Shown here one piece after another: positions 1-12,500 of a stretch of 64,000 nucleotides of DNA (positions within the stretch are counted from its first letter, which is position 1; each line of letters begins with the position of its first letter). The translations under genes were made by a program, and so were the position numbers. This DNA is from Kryptolebias marmoratus (Eukaryota > Chordata > Actinopteri > Cyprinodontiformes > Rivulidae). The stretch is from contig NC_051439.1 in the NCBI RefSeq assembly GCF_001649575.2, positions 15,638,156 through 15,702,155 of the forward strand. Reading direction: 5' to 3'. The notes below the pieces were generated by a model. The model did no database searches. It worked only from the letters and a program-made list of their open reading frames with translations, and was not told where the DNA came from.

Positions 1-1639
1 CCAAATCTAAAATTTGACAATAAGGAAAGAAATCACAAAGCTGTCAGACATAAAAGAACAAGCACACACGCGTATACACCCTCTGAATTAGCTTCGCTGT
101 TGCACTGCCACAGTCGAGCAGGCAAACATGCAGGCGTACAGAAAACTGCTCCTCAGAAGGCAGCAAATAAAGTGCGAGGAACAAAAACACGTCAATCTGC
201 TTCGTCCAAAAAGAATCTGAGCTGCTCTGCTGTGTCCTCTGAGGGATTGTTTCTTTAACTCTTCCCTGCTCGACATCGACGTCATCCATCAAAGATGACA
301 AATGTGACATGACAGGTCTGCTTGGGAAGCTGCAGTTGCTACAGAAAGAAAACTACAGCCTGCACAGTCTGCAAAATGGGGAAGTTTCTTAAAAACGACA
401 CAATTTAGATACTCTAAATAAAAGGGAAAACAATTTAGAAGAGGTCTAATTCACACACAAGACCTTTATAACATCTGAAGCAGTACAACTCTTGGAATAA
501 AATAAAATAAAATCACTGTGCATTTGCTGCTTAGTTGCACCAAGTCTGGAAAGTTTTGTCCAAATATGACATCAAGTCTCTGAATTACTTTTAGGTACTT
601 GAGTGAAACAGTTCCAGGGACAAGGACACAAAACACAATTTGTGACATCTGCAACAAAATTCCCAGAAAATGTTGGGGGAAAAAAAACGCCCCAGCATCT
701 GAACACAGTTTATAAATATGCAATCTACACTTTGAGTCAAAACTCATATCAACCATCTATTGTGCATATTCACACCCTGATTTGAGATTGAAAGTCATTC
801 TGTGTGCCCTTTCCCTCTCCGGAACGGAGACCAGCTAACCAACCAGAACGTCTTTCTGGAGCTTGAGAGCCAATGGTCGTTGGGCTGTGTGTGTGTGCAT
901 GGGTGTGTGTGTGATGTAAGCCCAGAGAAAGGAGAGGTGACAGCAGCGCGAGGCTGATCTAATAAAAGCGGAAGATGAAACGCTGTCAGATGCTGCGGCG
1001 AGCAGCTCACACGCCAGCAACGTTTGGTAAAACACACACGCGTCTCCTCCCAGAATGTCTCCTTTTGTTCACGCACACACACACATACAGAGATTCTGAC
1101 ACACATTTCTGCGTGATCGACAGTTTCATAGTGTCGTAGCCGAGGTGTTGGCCTATAAAAAGCAGTGCTGATATGATTTAATGGGCAAGTCTTATTATAA
1201 GACTGTCGCTGGGCCGGCGTAATCTGGCTAGCGCTCCAGGGCACAGCGCTGAGACACATGCACTACAATACTCCACAGCAGATAATATTGCTATGTGCTA
1301 CGTTGCTATTATAAGACAGAGCCATTTGCCACCCTGATACAGTACGCTGCGTATGAGGCTGTCATTTGGGAAGGAGTGATTTATGACTGTGAGGCGGGAG
1401 AATAAAGACAGATTATTTTTATTCATGTATCTTTAGAGGCCAACTTCATTTCTCTTTTGTTTGCGCTGCACTTATTTTTACACTGAATCAAAGAGAAATC
1501 CTTGCAGACAGAACACTCACAGAACCATACGTGCCTTTGTGGCAGTCATATATATTAAATCTTTGTTGAATCTGACCCAGCCACTCCAAAACTGCACAAT
1601 GTCACTCTGACATTGATTTGGAATCTGCACTTAATAGAA

Positions 1640-2075
1640 CAAGATTTCTCTGCTAGTCGTCTTCCAGTTTTTTGCAGAGACTAAATTGCTATTAATTATA
1701 AATAGCGGAGCAGCTGTCTTAAAATATATGACATATCTGCTGGAGTATTAGAAACTGTGGTGATATTGCCTCTCCTGCCACTTTTAATATCAGCACCCTG
1801 GCTCCAATCACGGCCTAATAATGGATTCTCATTATGAGGTGTGTGTGTGTGTATGTGTGCGTGGGAGGGGGGTGGTGGGGGTGCTTCAATTTCACTACTT
1901 AAAAGCCACAGATGACACCTTGTAAAAAAGTTAATTTCATTTCAGACATTTGCGGAATGGGGCTGTAAATTTAAGCTCTTGAGGTGCACCATAGGGTTAT
2001 CAGCTCCGATAATTGAGATATTGAGTAATTAGATGTAAGCAATTTATTACAAGTATAAATGCAAAGTAGATGAGG
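1640..2075. promoter_or_regulatory. Candidate regulatory island with homeodomain-like sites
   Basis: Two non-repetitive blocks flank a GT-rich tract (about 1840-1885). The first holds attaattata (1690-1700), a cagctg E-box (1711-1716) and a small inverted repeat ataatg/cattat (1818-1835). The second holds gtaattag (2025-2032). Motif content and lack of repeat structure suggest a conserved intronic element, but conservation is untested. Confidence 0.3.
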
Positions 2076-2839
2076 GGGGAGAAAGTTTAAATTTCGACAG
2101 ACAACTGTGAGAGAAAAGGGAATGTTTTCAGAAAGCTTTGAGGTGTGAAGAGAGTTTTTTAGTGGCAGGAGGCCATTGTTTCCTGGCTGCAGTTGCGGAG
2201 TTCAACAGGAGATGGCGCTGTGTTTGCTGTGAGCACAGAGGAGAAAATTCAGAAGGGGGTGCGTTCAGGATCAGGCAAAATTCCTGATCGTTTCATAATG
2301 TGATTTTAACTGCTGACATGGACAGTTTTGACTGCAAGTCAACTTTAGAAAGTTGGAAAATCACAATAATCTATATGCCTTCTGACAGCTTTATTATTTA
2401 TTACTCCTCATGGACAAATATGTACGTCATTCATCCAAGAGTTTATTAGAATATTTTTTCCACTAGGGTTTAAATCACTTAAGGTGATGACTATTTCCAT
2501 TTAGATGTTTTGCATAAACACCACAAAACATAAGAAAAAAAGAGGAAAAAAAAGACCTCAGTCCACGGTCATTAAAAGACAAGAGAAAATCTCCTCTTTC
2601 TGGAGTCTTCCATGTCTGTCTCCCTTCCTCGTTCCCAAAGCCTTTTATTTCCCAGATGGCTCCTTTTTAATGTAAAACGGGAACAAAGGGAAGCGCTGCC
2701 AGATCTATCTTTAAACTGCTTTAATTTTTTCCTGTCAGATGAGATTGATTTCGGCGAAAGAAGAAAGAAGAGGAAGGTTTCCACCTGGCTCCCCTCTCAC
2801 GTCGTACTCACAAATCCTCACTCTTCCTGTTACTCTGCG

Positions 2840-2910
2840 ACCCCCCCCCCCACACACACACCACCAACCCCCTCTCTCTCACACACACACACACTTTTTT
2901 CTCTCTCATG
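2840..2910. repeat. Compound C-run / (CA)n / (CT)n low-complexity tract
   Basis: A run of more than ten C is followed by CA repeats, a CT block, a second CA run and a T/CT block. Confidence 0.85.
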
Positions 2911-5465
2911 GCCTCTGTCTTAATTTCACAGGGGAATCATTTGACAGATATTGCCCTTGAAGAGGCAGCCTGTGCCTCGCCACTGAGAGCAATGGGGGGT
3001 TGAGGGTTGTAGTGATGGAGGAGAGGAAGCCACAGAGTGAGAGTGATGGGGAGAATGAAGAAGAGGAGGGGGAGTGCAGGGTAAAAAGTTATTAAGTGGA
3101 TGTGAAAATGCAGCGCAGCCAAAAAGGTTAAGTCTGGAATAGGAAATTAAAACTTGCATCGCTTTTGGCTTTAAATAGATTTGGTTTCATTATGGGCGCC
3201 AAGGCCAGTTAGAGTCAAATCCCTCTGGAGAGAGGGAGGGAAGGAAAAGGAGAGGAGGAAAAGAGACGATGACATGGGGGAGGCCGGCGAGAGAATACAG
3301 AACAATAGGAAAGCGGAAGGAGGCAGACTATCATGCAGTTCACATTCATTTTCAATCTCAGCCTGTTTTTTCCCAAACCCCCTTCCACAGTCAAGCGAAT
3401 ACCAATTCTACATACCATTACTGATTTAGTGCTTAGACTTTAAGTGGAATCCAAGGCTGCTGTGAAGACTGAATACAAAGAGCATGAATGGCATTGGCTA
3501 ACAGGTGTGTGACCATTTTTCTCAATCCCTTTGTTTCTATTTGCATTGACATTTTACGAGTCTTTGGTGGCTGGAGTTAATTTTTTGACCCTGGAGCTTA
3601 TGAAATCTGTGCAGACCTCTAGTTGTTTCTGCACTTTGCTTTTGTCAGATGGGAAAATGAGGAAACATGGGCCTTTTTGCAGCATCTTAAAAACTGGTTC
3701 ATACATGAAATGCATGAAGTGAAGGACAAGAGCATTTTCCCATTACACTTTCAGCTCAAAGGGACCTGGCTTTAGTGGTTTGGTGGGTTTCATACCAACA
3801 GCACACACTTACACACACCTGCACAGGTTACACAGACTGACCCTCTCACGGCTCTTATTTATTGCCTTTGTGGTCTCCCAGGGAAGGACACAATAGAGAA
3901 GAGCTGTATAGATTGAAAGAAAATGGATGAAACTGAGGGGGAGGAAAGAATGGAGAAAAGAAAGGTTGGAGGGAAAAAAGCAGCCCTGAAAACCTGATAA
4001 AGACACTGAAACCGAGACATAAAACAAAAAGAGACTAAGGACACTGAGGAACCAGATGGATTCAAGGATTCAGGCATATGTGAAGAGCTTTATCATTTGC
4101 CACCTCTGGTCATGCAAGTAAACAGCAATACCAAAAACAAATCAGTGCATAAATTAACAATTCAAGGTGGTAATTGTTAGAAACATTAAGAGTTGGAGAA
4201 TTAACTCAAAGCATGTTACATTTTGAAAAACTGCATATTTCAACCCTTCTGCATTAGATTATACTTCATACTCGTTTGAACTGAATTTAAATTGTTAAAC
4301 TTTGCATGCACTGGGGTCCGACTTTTAGAATTGGATGTTGAACAATGAGTCAAAATTACACCTGTTCAGTTTAGGACTAATTCATGAATATGTGAAGAGT
4401 AAACGCTGAAGAACTTGTATTATTCTATAAAAAAGAAAGCTATATTACAGCAAATAAAGATAACAATAACAAAACACATTTTAAATTTAATGGTATAGTA
4501 TATGAGCTGAAAAACACAAGGCGGACTAAAAAGTAGCAAGATTTGTCAGAAAATAAATGAACCAAAATTCAAAGTGACATTAACTTTGTGTCCCTCAGCA
4601 GTTTGTAGGATTCTCAGGCTTTGTGGCGTCTGGTTTTATCACTCTGTTTTGATGGGCTTTTTAACTAAAAAAAAAACAGTTTATTCAGTAGAAGAAAGTG
4701 TGTGGATGCTTGCATTAGAATCCATCCAAAATAATAATAGTAATAATAAAGGACCAGCATCATAAGGAAGAGAAGCCCAGAACAAATCAGATCACCTTGA
4801 CAAAAAGAAGAAGAAACAAAACACATAAAAATGTCTGAAATGTCTGACACTAAATTAATGCTCACAGGACTGAATATTCAACAAAAGAAACAGGATGATG
4901 ATGTTTTAGAGTAGTCAAATGTTCTTTAAGTTAATGACTTATAATATTTTCTGTTTAAAGTTCACATTTATGGTTTTGATTCATGTTTCTTGTAATCAGA
5001 CAGATTCTCAGGTGAAGGCAGCTGACTGAAATGTAAGAACTTGTCCTCTGTGTTTGTGTTAATGAGACGGATATGAGCAGCGTTTTCTTTATTATGCCAC
5101 TATAATTATCTGAACTGTATAGTAGCAACAGTGAAAGTGATTGTAGTTATGATTTCAGTAATTTAGGAACAGACAACAGCTAATAGAAACTTCAGTCAAT
5201 AAAACAAACAACTGAGATATGTAAAACCACACTCAAGTAAAAAGAAAAGAATAAAAAAAGAAAACAGAGATATGACTACACTTTAATCTGAAAGGAAACC
5301 ATATTTTTTTTCCTTCTCTGTGACAGCAAACAATGGCACAAAAGAAAAGACAACATTTAGAGAATGAACTAAACTTTCCTTCTCCTTAGAGGGACAATGA
5401 AAGACACACTACAGTCTAAAAAAGAAAAAAAGAATAATTTAAAAAAGTCAAAGCAGAGGAAGGCA

Positions 5466-6060
5466 CAATTAAAATCTCATGAACCACTAAACAGATTTTA
5501 ATGAAAATTTCAGAAATAAATCACTGAACGTAGATCTACAGCTGATAAACTGTTGGAGTTAACCTGATTCAAGATGGCCGCAGCAGCTAATCAAACTTAG
5601 TCGACATAAAAATGACTAACTCAGTCAGTTTTACACATGTTGAACTACAATTTGGTGTGGTAATAGCCGAGCATCATCCCCGACACATACTCTGAGGGCT
5701 AACAAATTGAACAAAACCTTTTTTTAAGACTGTGACATTAACTGTTGGGGTCAACCCCGTTCTTCTGTCAGCAAAATATCTCCTGAGCCACTGAAGGGAT
5801 TTCAATGAATCTCTCAGAAAGCAGTTAATGGACACACATCTAGGACTGATTAACATTTGGAGTCAACTCGATTCAGGTTAGCCACTCCTTAGCAAAGAAA
5901 AAAAGGCTAAAACTTAGTCAACTTCACACATACTGAACAACAGTTTGGATGGTAGTAGCTGAGAGTCATTCCTACCACATACTCCTGACAGCTCACAGAT
6001 CACCCACGATCTTTGTTTTAAACTTTGACAAGCAAGGTGGGAGGTGATATGTATCCATTC
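5466..6060. repeat. Two tandem copies of a ~305-bp dispersed-repeat module
   Basis: Two diverged units lie head to tail. Unit 1 begins near tctcatgaaccactaaac (5475) and unit 2 near tctcctgagccactgaag (5780). Matching blocks keep the same order: a gatttnaatgaa block, an acatctanngctgat block, a ttggagtnaacncgattcag block, an aacttagtcaac/acttagtcgac block, a cacatnntgaac block, and a trailing ctttntttnaa block. The sequence resembles a common fish dispersed repeat (the gattcaagatggccgc motif), but I cannot name the family. No ORF of interest is present. Confidence 0.7.
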
Positions 6061-6899
6061 AAAACTACTAGTTTTTAATTTATTGGTGGTTTTAACAGGA
6101 GTCATCTTTATAAATTCATGCTTTTTACATCTTAGATGTTTGACATGAAACAAATCTTCAAACTAAACTGATTTATCCTTTCCAAAGAAAGGAAATGCTA
6201 GATTAAAGAAATTTGTGCAAAGTATAGTTACAACCTTAAAATACTTATATTTTAATCGACTCACTGACATATACAGTATTACAATTCAACAGATCTGTGA
6301 ATTTTGCAAATAAAATTAAAGGTATATTAATATTTGAGGCGCTCTGATTAGAATATGACAGGATGTGCTCGTACCTCGTCTTTTCTTATCTGTTGTCAGC
6401 GAGGTGTCTGTGTGGTGCACGCCGTACCAGCCGATCATGGCTCATTGGCAAACATGAGCGGTGCTGGCATAAAAACAGTCGCTCCTCACAGGAGGTAAAA
6501 GGGAAAGCATTAAGATGTTGCACAAGGCTCGAGCGGTCTCTGTTTGAGCAAACGTCAGAAAGAGGAAGATGAGGAGGGAGGGGTTAAGTAAGAAGAAGGC
6601 GTTGAGACAGACAGAGGAGGTGAAAAAAAAAAGTGAACAGCACAAATAACACTAATTTGGAGGACAACTCCTCTTAAACCGGCCTTGTCTAACTGCTACT
6701 ATGAAGCTAAACTTTTTGTTTGGGCTCTGCTTTGCACATAGTTATTACATGGACACTGTGAAAGCGGCAGAGGTCTGAAATATAATTAACTAAATGGAAT
6801 TCGGTTTCAGTGAATTTCAATATTCACACCCGTGAGCCATTTAATGCAACAGGTCAGAAATTTAAAACTTCCTTATTAAAATAGATCTGCAAATTTACA

Positions 6900-7160
6900 G
6901 GGCTGGTTAATCCGAATGAAAGGACCTGCACGCCCATACAGCACATCCACAGGTGTTTTCACATATTGTGTCTAATCAAACCTGTAGTTTGGCTGAATGT
7001 GCACAGACTGCTCATGACTAACATTTCCCCCTCTCTCCGGTAAATTTGTTGCACCTGTTAGGGCATAATTTCCATCATAGCTCTGCCTCGGAGATTCATA
7101 TCCAAATGCAGTGAGAGTGAATTTCATATTTGGTGCTCTCATTATTTAAACACCATTTTT
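6900..7160. promoter_or_regulatory. Candidate regulatory island
   Basis: A unique-sequence block of balanced composition between AT-rich flanks, including gtgtctaatcaaacctgtag, a caggtg site, a cacctg site and tttcatatttggtgctctcattatttaaac. This is the texture of teleost conserved noncoding elements. It is only an inference. Confidence 0.22.
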
Positions 7161-7929
7161 AAAAGCTGCCTTACAGCGAGCTGTTTCTTACTGCTCGACT
7201 CAAAGAGACATGTTGGTGTTTTTCTAAGGCATCAGTTGCTTTTCCTGTACCAAAAGAGACATTTATTTATGCGAGAGACCTTGTTTGTGATGATTGTTGC
7301 TACTCTGAATCCTTTTTTAAAAAAACTATAATAAGAATTTAGCATAAATTTGTATATCTGTCATTTGAAGCATGTTGCATTTTGTGACTGAACTCCGTTA
7401 TCAGTTATAGTCTTCTTCTACTTCTTTGCATTTATCTCAGGAACGTCATCTCAGTTATAGAGTTATCAGAGCAGGGGTGTCTCTCTTAATCTTCTAAAAC
7501 CTGTAATGATTTTGTTTTTTATTTGACATCTTTAATAGCTGAAAGTTCTCAGCCATCTAGAACCAGAGGTGACAAAGGGACCTGCTATGTCTCCTCACAT
7601 TGCAAGTGTCTGGTCAAAGAACATTTGCAGAAATACCATTCAAACAGGACATGTGATCGATGTCTGCACAACAGGACATAACAGAGAACAACAGCAGAGC
7701 AGAACAAAGCGTCTTCATATTCAGGAAGATGGAAAAAAATCACAAATAAAGCAATGTTTAGTTGTACAATATGCTATACATCTACACAAAAAGAGAATGA
7801 GACATTCACGGATGCCTGTACCAATCCCAACAGCCAATTAGGGGTAAGAATTTCACCTCATCTGACAGTTCTGTCATTTAAATAAACTTAAATCTAATTT
7901 AAAATGAGGCTTTTACTGGGGAAATGTGG

Positions 7930-7990
7930 CTCCCCTGTAAGTTGTTTTGGATAAAAGTGCTTTGCTAATTTATTAGACATAAATGTAATA
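7930..7990 (+). mobile_element. Degenerate SINE/LINE 3' tail
   Basis: The segment cctgtaagttgttttggataaaagtgctttgctaa...taaatgtaata resembles the widespread fish tail 'gtaagtcgctttggataaaagcgtctgctaaatg', shared by several tRNA-SINEs and L2-type LINEs. Only the 3' part is recognisable, and the head could not be found upstream. Confidence 0.6.
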
Positions 7991-8349
7991 ATTTGAATCA
8001 AAGAACTAGTTTGAAAAGACTTTACTCAAAAACACCTCACTTATAAAAAAAAATAAAAATAAAACAGAACTTCATTCATTTATTTATCTCCCATATTTTC
8101 CAGAACTCAACTTTCTGACCTTCTCGTTAAACGGGGAAGACATTACCATTTCTTAATTAACTCCAGGTAGAAACGTGATTTGAATTAAGTGAAAAGAAAA
8201 TTAATTCTTCATACAAAAAGATAAAATGGAACGCTTCTCGTCCAAAGGAGTCGCCTAAAGTTTCAGATATCTGAACACTGAGCTATTTAGAGTGAAGCAC
8301 AAATACTTCCTTTTAGCAAGATTTACAGTGCTTAGCATATTCCAGGTAT

Positions 8350-8375
8350 ACACACACACACACACACACACACAC
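8350..8375. repeat. (AC)n microsatellite
   Basis: An uninterrupted run of about 13 AC units. Confidence 0.95.
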
Positions 8376-9459
8376 TCCACACGCTTCACTTAGTGAGTGC
8401 TTCTCTTGTCTCTTGGCTTCAAGATGAAGGCCAAAGACAAACTCTAAGTGCACAGCTTTCGATTTGAGCCTGAAATATTGCTCTTGTTTCCCCAGAAAGG
8501 GAGAACAGTGAGGCAGCAATGATAGTGCTCCAAGAACAAAAAGAAATAAAAAGAAAAACTTAGTGTGTGTTTGAGTGTTTGCAGAAGAATAAGAGAAAGA
8601 TTTGATGGGCTGGCTGGCTTTAAAGGCCTACACTTTGCAGACTGGGTGCTGAGGCAGGGATCTGTCCTAATATGAATGTGTTTTCTGTATATCACATATT
8701 TACTGCATGTTTTGAAGACTTCAGCAGAAAACAAACAGGTGAAGAAATCAGCAAATTATGTGGGGAATAGAGAAATGAAGACAGGAACAAAAAGTGAGAT
8801 GCAGGGAAAAAAAAAGAGGAAAAGTCGCTCGTACAATAGACTAAAATAAAAGATCTTTAACCAAAAACTCTGAAAAATTAATAGAGTTTAAGAGAGTAAC
8901 TGGAGAACAGGAAGAGGAACAAGAATGAAACAAAAAACTAAAATGCTAAAGACCAACATGACTACTAAAGGCTTATAACAATTCAATATCTCACTGTATG
9001 AATTATACAAGAGGCTGCTCCGTAATGCATCCGCAAACAAATGCAGCAAAACCACAATTATTGCTGCTCAGTGCTTAAAACGTATCCGTTTGCATGACAG
9101 ATAGACTATACAGGGAGCAAAATGCATTATGGGAAATCACCTTAAGTCCCTGGGTGACCATGCAGGCTGCAGCATTGTAACAGCGTCATCAACAACAGAA
9201 CGAGCACAGTCACCAATCCAACCACTAACTAAATAACTGAAGTTAGCAGTTCGTGCTCATGAATATTGACAGTGTGTGCGTGCGTTATTAAGTTTCTGCA
9301 TGTTTATTTTATATTTGTGTGTGTAGCATATGCTGCGCTCGAGTGGATTGTTGAGTGGATTGTTGTACATCTGTATGCACCTCTGGTCCCCCTTTCCTAT
9401 TCCTCCTCGCAGTGTTTCCTCTCCATACAGCGCCGTCATGATGAAGTCCGTCGCAGGGT

Positions 9460-9670
9460 CCCCGACCCAATATCCAACGCTTAATAAACTAATACATCAT
9501 TAATGAGAGGGAGGGAGAAAGGGATGCAGGGGAAGAGAGATGAACTGAGTCCACTGCCGGGCCGCAGCGAGCTATTGCTCCACAGCTCAATAGGCTTTCT
9601 AACAAGGCTCTGTCCTTGAGAGAGGCTGCATACTAAAAACTTCTCCATCAGCCGCCGTGTCGAGCAAGGG
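9460..9670. promoter_or_regulatory. Candidate regulatory island beside a polypurine tract
   Basis: Unique sequence including aataaactaatacatcattaatgag and a GC-richer part (ctgccgggccgcagcgagctattgctc) lies directly left of the 9.68-kb polypurine tract. It has no repeat-family resemblance and no coding potential. Confidence 0.25.
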
Positions 9671-9679
9671 GAATTCATA

Positions 9680-9805
9680 AATAGAGGACAGAGGAAGGGA
9701 GGGAAGGAAAGAGGAAGGGTGGGGGAGGTAAAGAAAGGAAGATGAGAGAGAGGTTCTTAGAAACAGGAAGGAGGGAAAGGAGGAGTGAAAGGAAGGAAGA
9801 TGAAT
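9680..9805. repeat. Polypurine tract (GGAA/GGGA-rich)
   Basis: About 125 nt that is nearly all purine on the + strand, built from irregular gga, ggga and ggaa units. Similar tracts lie at about 3218-3275, 13090-13200, 13305-13370 and 27176-27320. Confidence 0.85.
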
Positions 9806-10173
9806 CATGTTCTGCTTTAATTGTCCTTCTCTTATCCGTTTAGTTTGGGTCAAACTGTCTGTCTAAGCGATTCACATGATCAATACCAGGTTTATTGGTT
9901 TGTTTGCTTGACTGTGTCAGCTTGTAGCTCCCTTAATGTGTCAAAGAGAGGAACCCCAGGGGTATAAGTGGGTGGTAAAAAGAAGAGACCACATTTAGCT
10001 TTACAGCATTTCCATAAAAGTAAGTGAGGGAAGCCTGGGATGCATCCATACATGCAGAGCACACACATATACAAAACTCTTCATGCACATTAAACACACA
10101 CCTACAGAGACACAAAAAGCACAATTAAGTGTCTCGGAAAGACAGAGCTCAGAACCTTTCCTGTCAATTTGAT

Positions 10174-10175
<2 letters not shown>

Positions 10176-10209
<34 letters not shown>

Positions 10210-10224
10210 ACACGCACACACACA
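10176..10224. repeat. (CA)n microsatellite, interrupted
   Basis: A CA run with a gtgcacacg interruption. It continues as cacacacat. Confidence 0.93.
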
Positions 10225-10599
10225 TATCGGACCTCTTGGAGCTAAAACTGCTGCAGGCCTCATCTGAATAGAGATAATTGAAAATCAGACTTGTTTATCA
10301 GGCTAAATAGAATGACAGACACTCACAAAAGGAGGCAGAGAGAAAGAGCGTAGCGAGTATTAGCATAATGTTCATGGCTGAATGATTTCTAGGTCTGTTA
10401 GGCCAGGGAAGCACATGTGAGAAGTTCATTTTTTATGGAGGTGTTAAACGCTGAAATATAGCTTTGTTTTCATTTTGTTTTGTTATTAAAAAACAAGATG
10501 TATTGACATTTTAGTGAGGTAAGGGAAACATACTAGAGGCAATAAAAAAAACAGAAGAGGAGAAAAAATACACAACGGATGGTTAGAAATACACGAGAG

Positions 10600-10760
10600 A
10601 GATTTGGGATACTGCCCAAGAATTTCATTATCTTTGATGCAAATGATCAGACCCCATAATTAGGCCTTTCATATCACACTCTCACATTTCTTCTTGTGAT
10701 CAATGAAGCACAGTATGTAGCAGGAAGGAGTATCGTACCACTCTTATAGTGTTTGTTTTT
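10600..10760. promoter_or_regulatory. Candidate element with abutting TCF/LEF-like and POU octamer sites
   Basis: The segment tatctttgatgcaaatgatc contains an atctttgat TCF/LEF-like site overlapping a perfect ATGCAAAT octamer (10637-10644), followed by ccataattaggcc. The surrounding block is unique sequence. No conservation test was possible. Confidence 0.32.
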
Positions 10761-12299
10761 CTTGAGGCCTCTGGTATGGCTCAATGCCAAGTAGCTCCTT
10801 TAAAAAAAACTATTTATGAATAAAGATCAATAAAATAATGTCAAAAAGATGTTCTAAATATGAACCGCGAGCACCAAAAACTGAAAAGTAATGTTCTATC
10901 TCTATCATAATGTGTTATTCATTTAATTAGTCTGGTTTTAGGTGTGAAAGACTTGTGTTTTACTGTTCTAAGTATAAAGGGAACATTCAAAATGTTGTGT
11001 TGCAGGCACAAAAAGAAAACCATTTAGGCACATTTAGTTCTGTCTGAGAGTAATCAGAATTAGACTATGATCACATCCAAATAAACAAGCATCTAAGTCT
11101 GTTACAACCAGAAACCATTCACTGATTTTATTATTACAAAGCTTTAACACAAGAAAAAACAGAGCATAAAAAATAAAGTCGAACCCCCAAACTCCCCCAG
11201 GAGCAGCCTTAAGACTAACAGTGCCACCCTCTGCCCAACAAATTAGAACTACACAAGAAAGTATGAAAAAAGATCATAACTCCTTGAAGGAAAAACAGTA
11301 AAAGTTTGTCTTGCTGTATCCAGCAGCTTAACTGGAGATGATACAGCGTAAGGTAACATGACAGCAGCATAAAATCTGAAAACTAGTGAGACAAAACAGA
11401 GAAACAGAAACACAGACACTGAGAAAACATTTACTCCAGCATCCACTTCTATTCACATGAACAACAAATGATGCAAAAACTTAAACTTAACTTGACTGAA
11501 AATGAGCTGATGGTGCAGCATTTGACAGGCAAAAACTATTGTCCCCTTATCTTTTAGCGAGGCTTCCTCGTGTAAGAGTTCGCCAACTTCTCCTCACGCT
11601 TTGAGCACAAATTTCTGGTTTCAATCTGATGAGTGCTATCTGTTAATGAACGTTTGGATGTGCAAGTCATTAGCATAATCAATGCCCCAGCCTGAAGTGC
11701 CAAATAAAGAAACACTACATGTTCCACTTCATTTGTGGGCAATTTTAATTTAATTTAGAGAAAGAAAGAAAAGAGATGAGTTTCAAGGTCTGCAGCACAC
11801 ACAAAAAAAACCTGACAAATTTCAAAGGAAAAGTGGCTCCTGATTTACACTGTGGGCAGTCGTAGTCATGGATGTGATAATTAACTCCTGAACAGAAACA
11901 TTTGTAAAGAGTCAGCTGCTGGAGGGGACCTATAGATCAATATGACATTGCAGGTCATAAGCAGTGAAACCATCAAAACATGGTCTAATATGATAAGTCA
12001 CCATAATGATGATGTTAACTTTATATTAGCTATGCACTGTTTTGCATCTCATGTATTGATATGATAAAATACTTATAAAGTGATAATACCTCTGTTCAAT
12101 AACCTTGAAGATTACCAGTGACACAGAAAAAGCCCTGTAACTCGGCACAGGTTTCGATGAAATATTAAAATGTTTTAGCAGTAAACATTTAAATACAAAC
12201 ACAGTTTTCAACTTGGTGAGAAATTATAATGGAAAGGAGTATGCTGTTAATTATAGTTAACAGCAGAAATCAGAAGCAGCCGAGAAAACTGCAATCGAT

Positions 12300-12500
12300 A
12301 CATCTCTGCTTGAACCTTAGGAACTCTTTTATTATTATTGCATCCCAGTTAAATAACCATCTTCATACAGATGCTTTATTCTGGGGGCCGTGCTTTTATT
12401 ATGATTTACTTTTGATTATTGCCTTTTAGCGAAACATGTGGATGGTGCTCAGGATGACTCTGATGATGAGGGTTCAGCTCAAAATAAAAGGCATTGATTT
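12300..12500. promoter_or_regulatory. Candidate regulatory island
   Basis: A unique block with ttattattattgcatccc, ggccgtgcttttattatgatttac and ttgattattgcctttt, several TTAT/ATTA cores typical of Hox/Cdx-like sites. It is an inference from motif texture only. Confidence 0.22.

Noticed and set aside
795..1259. 154-codon open frame on the minus strand
   Set aside because: The composition is driven by GT/CA tracts. It shows no domain and no ARID1 similarity.
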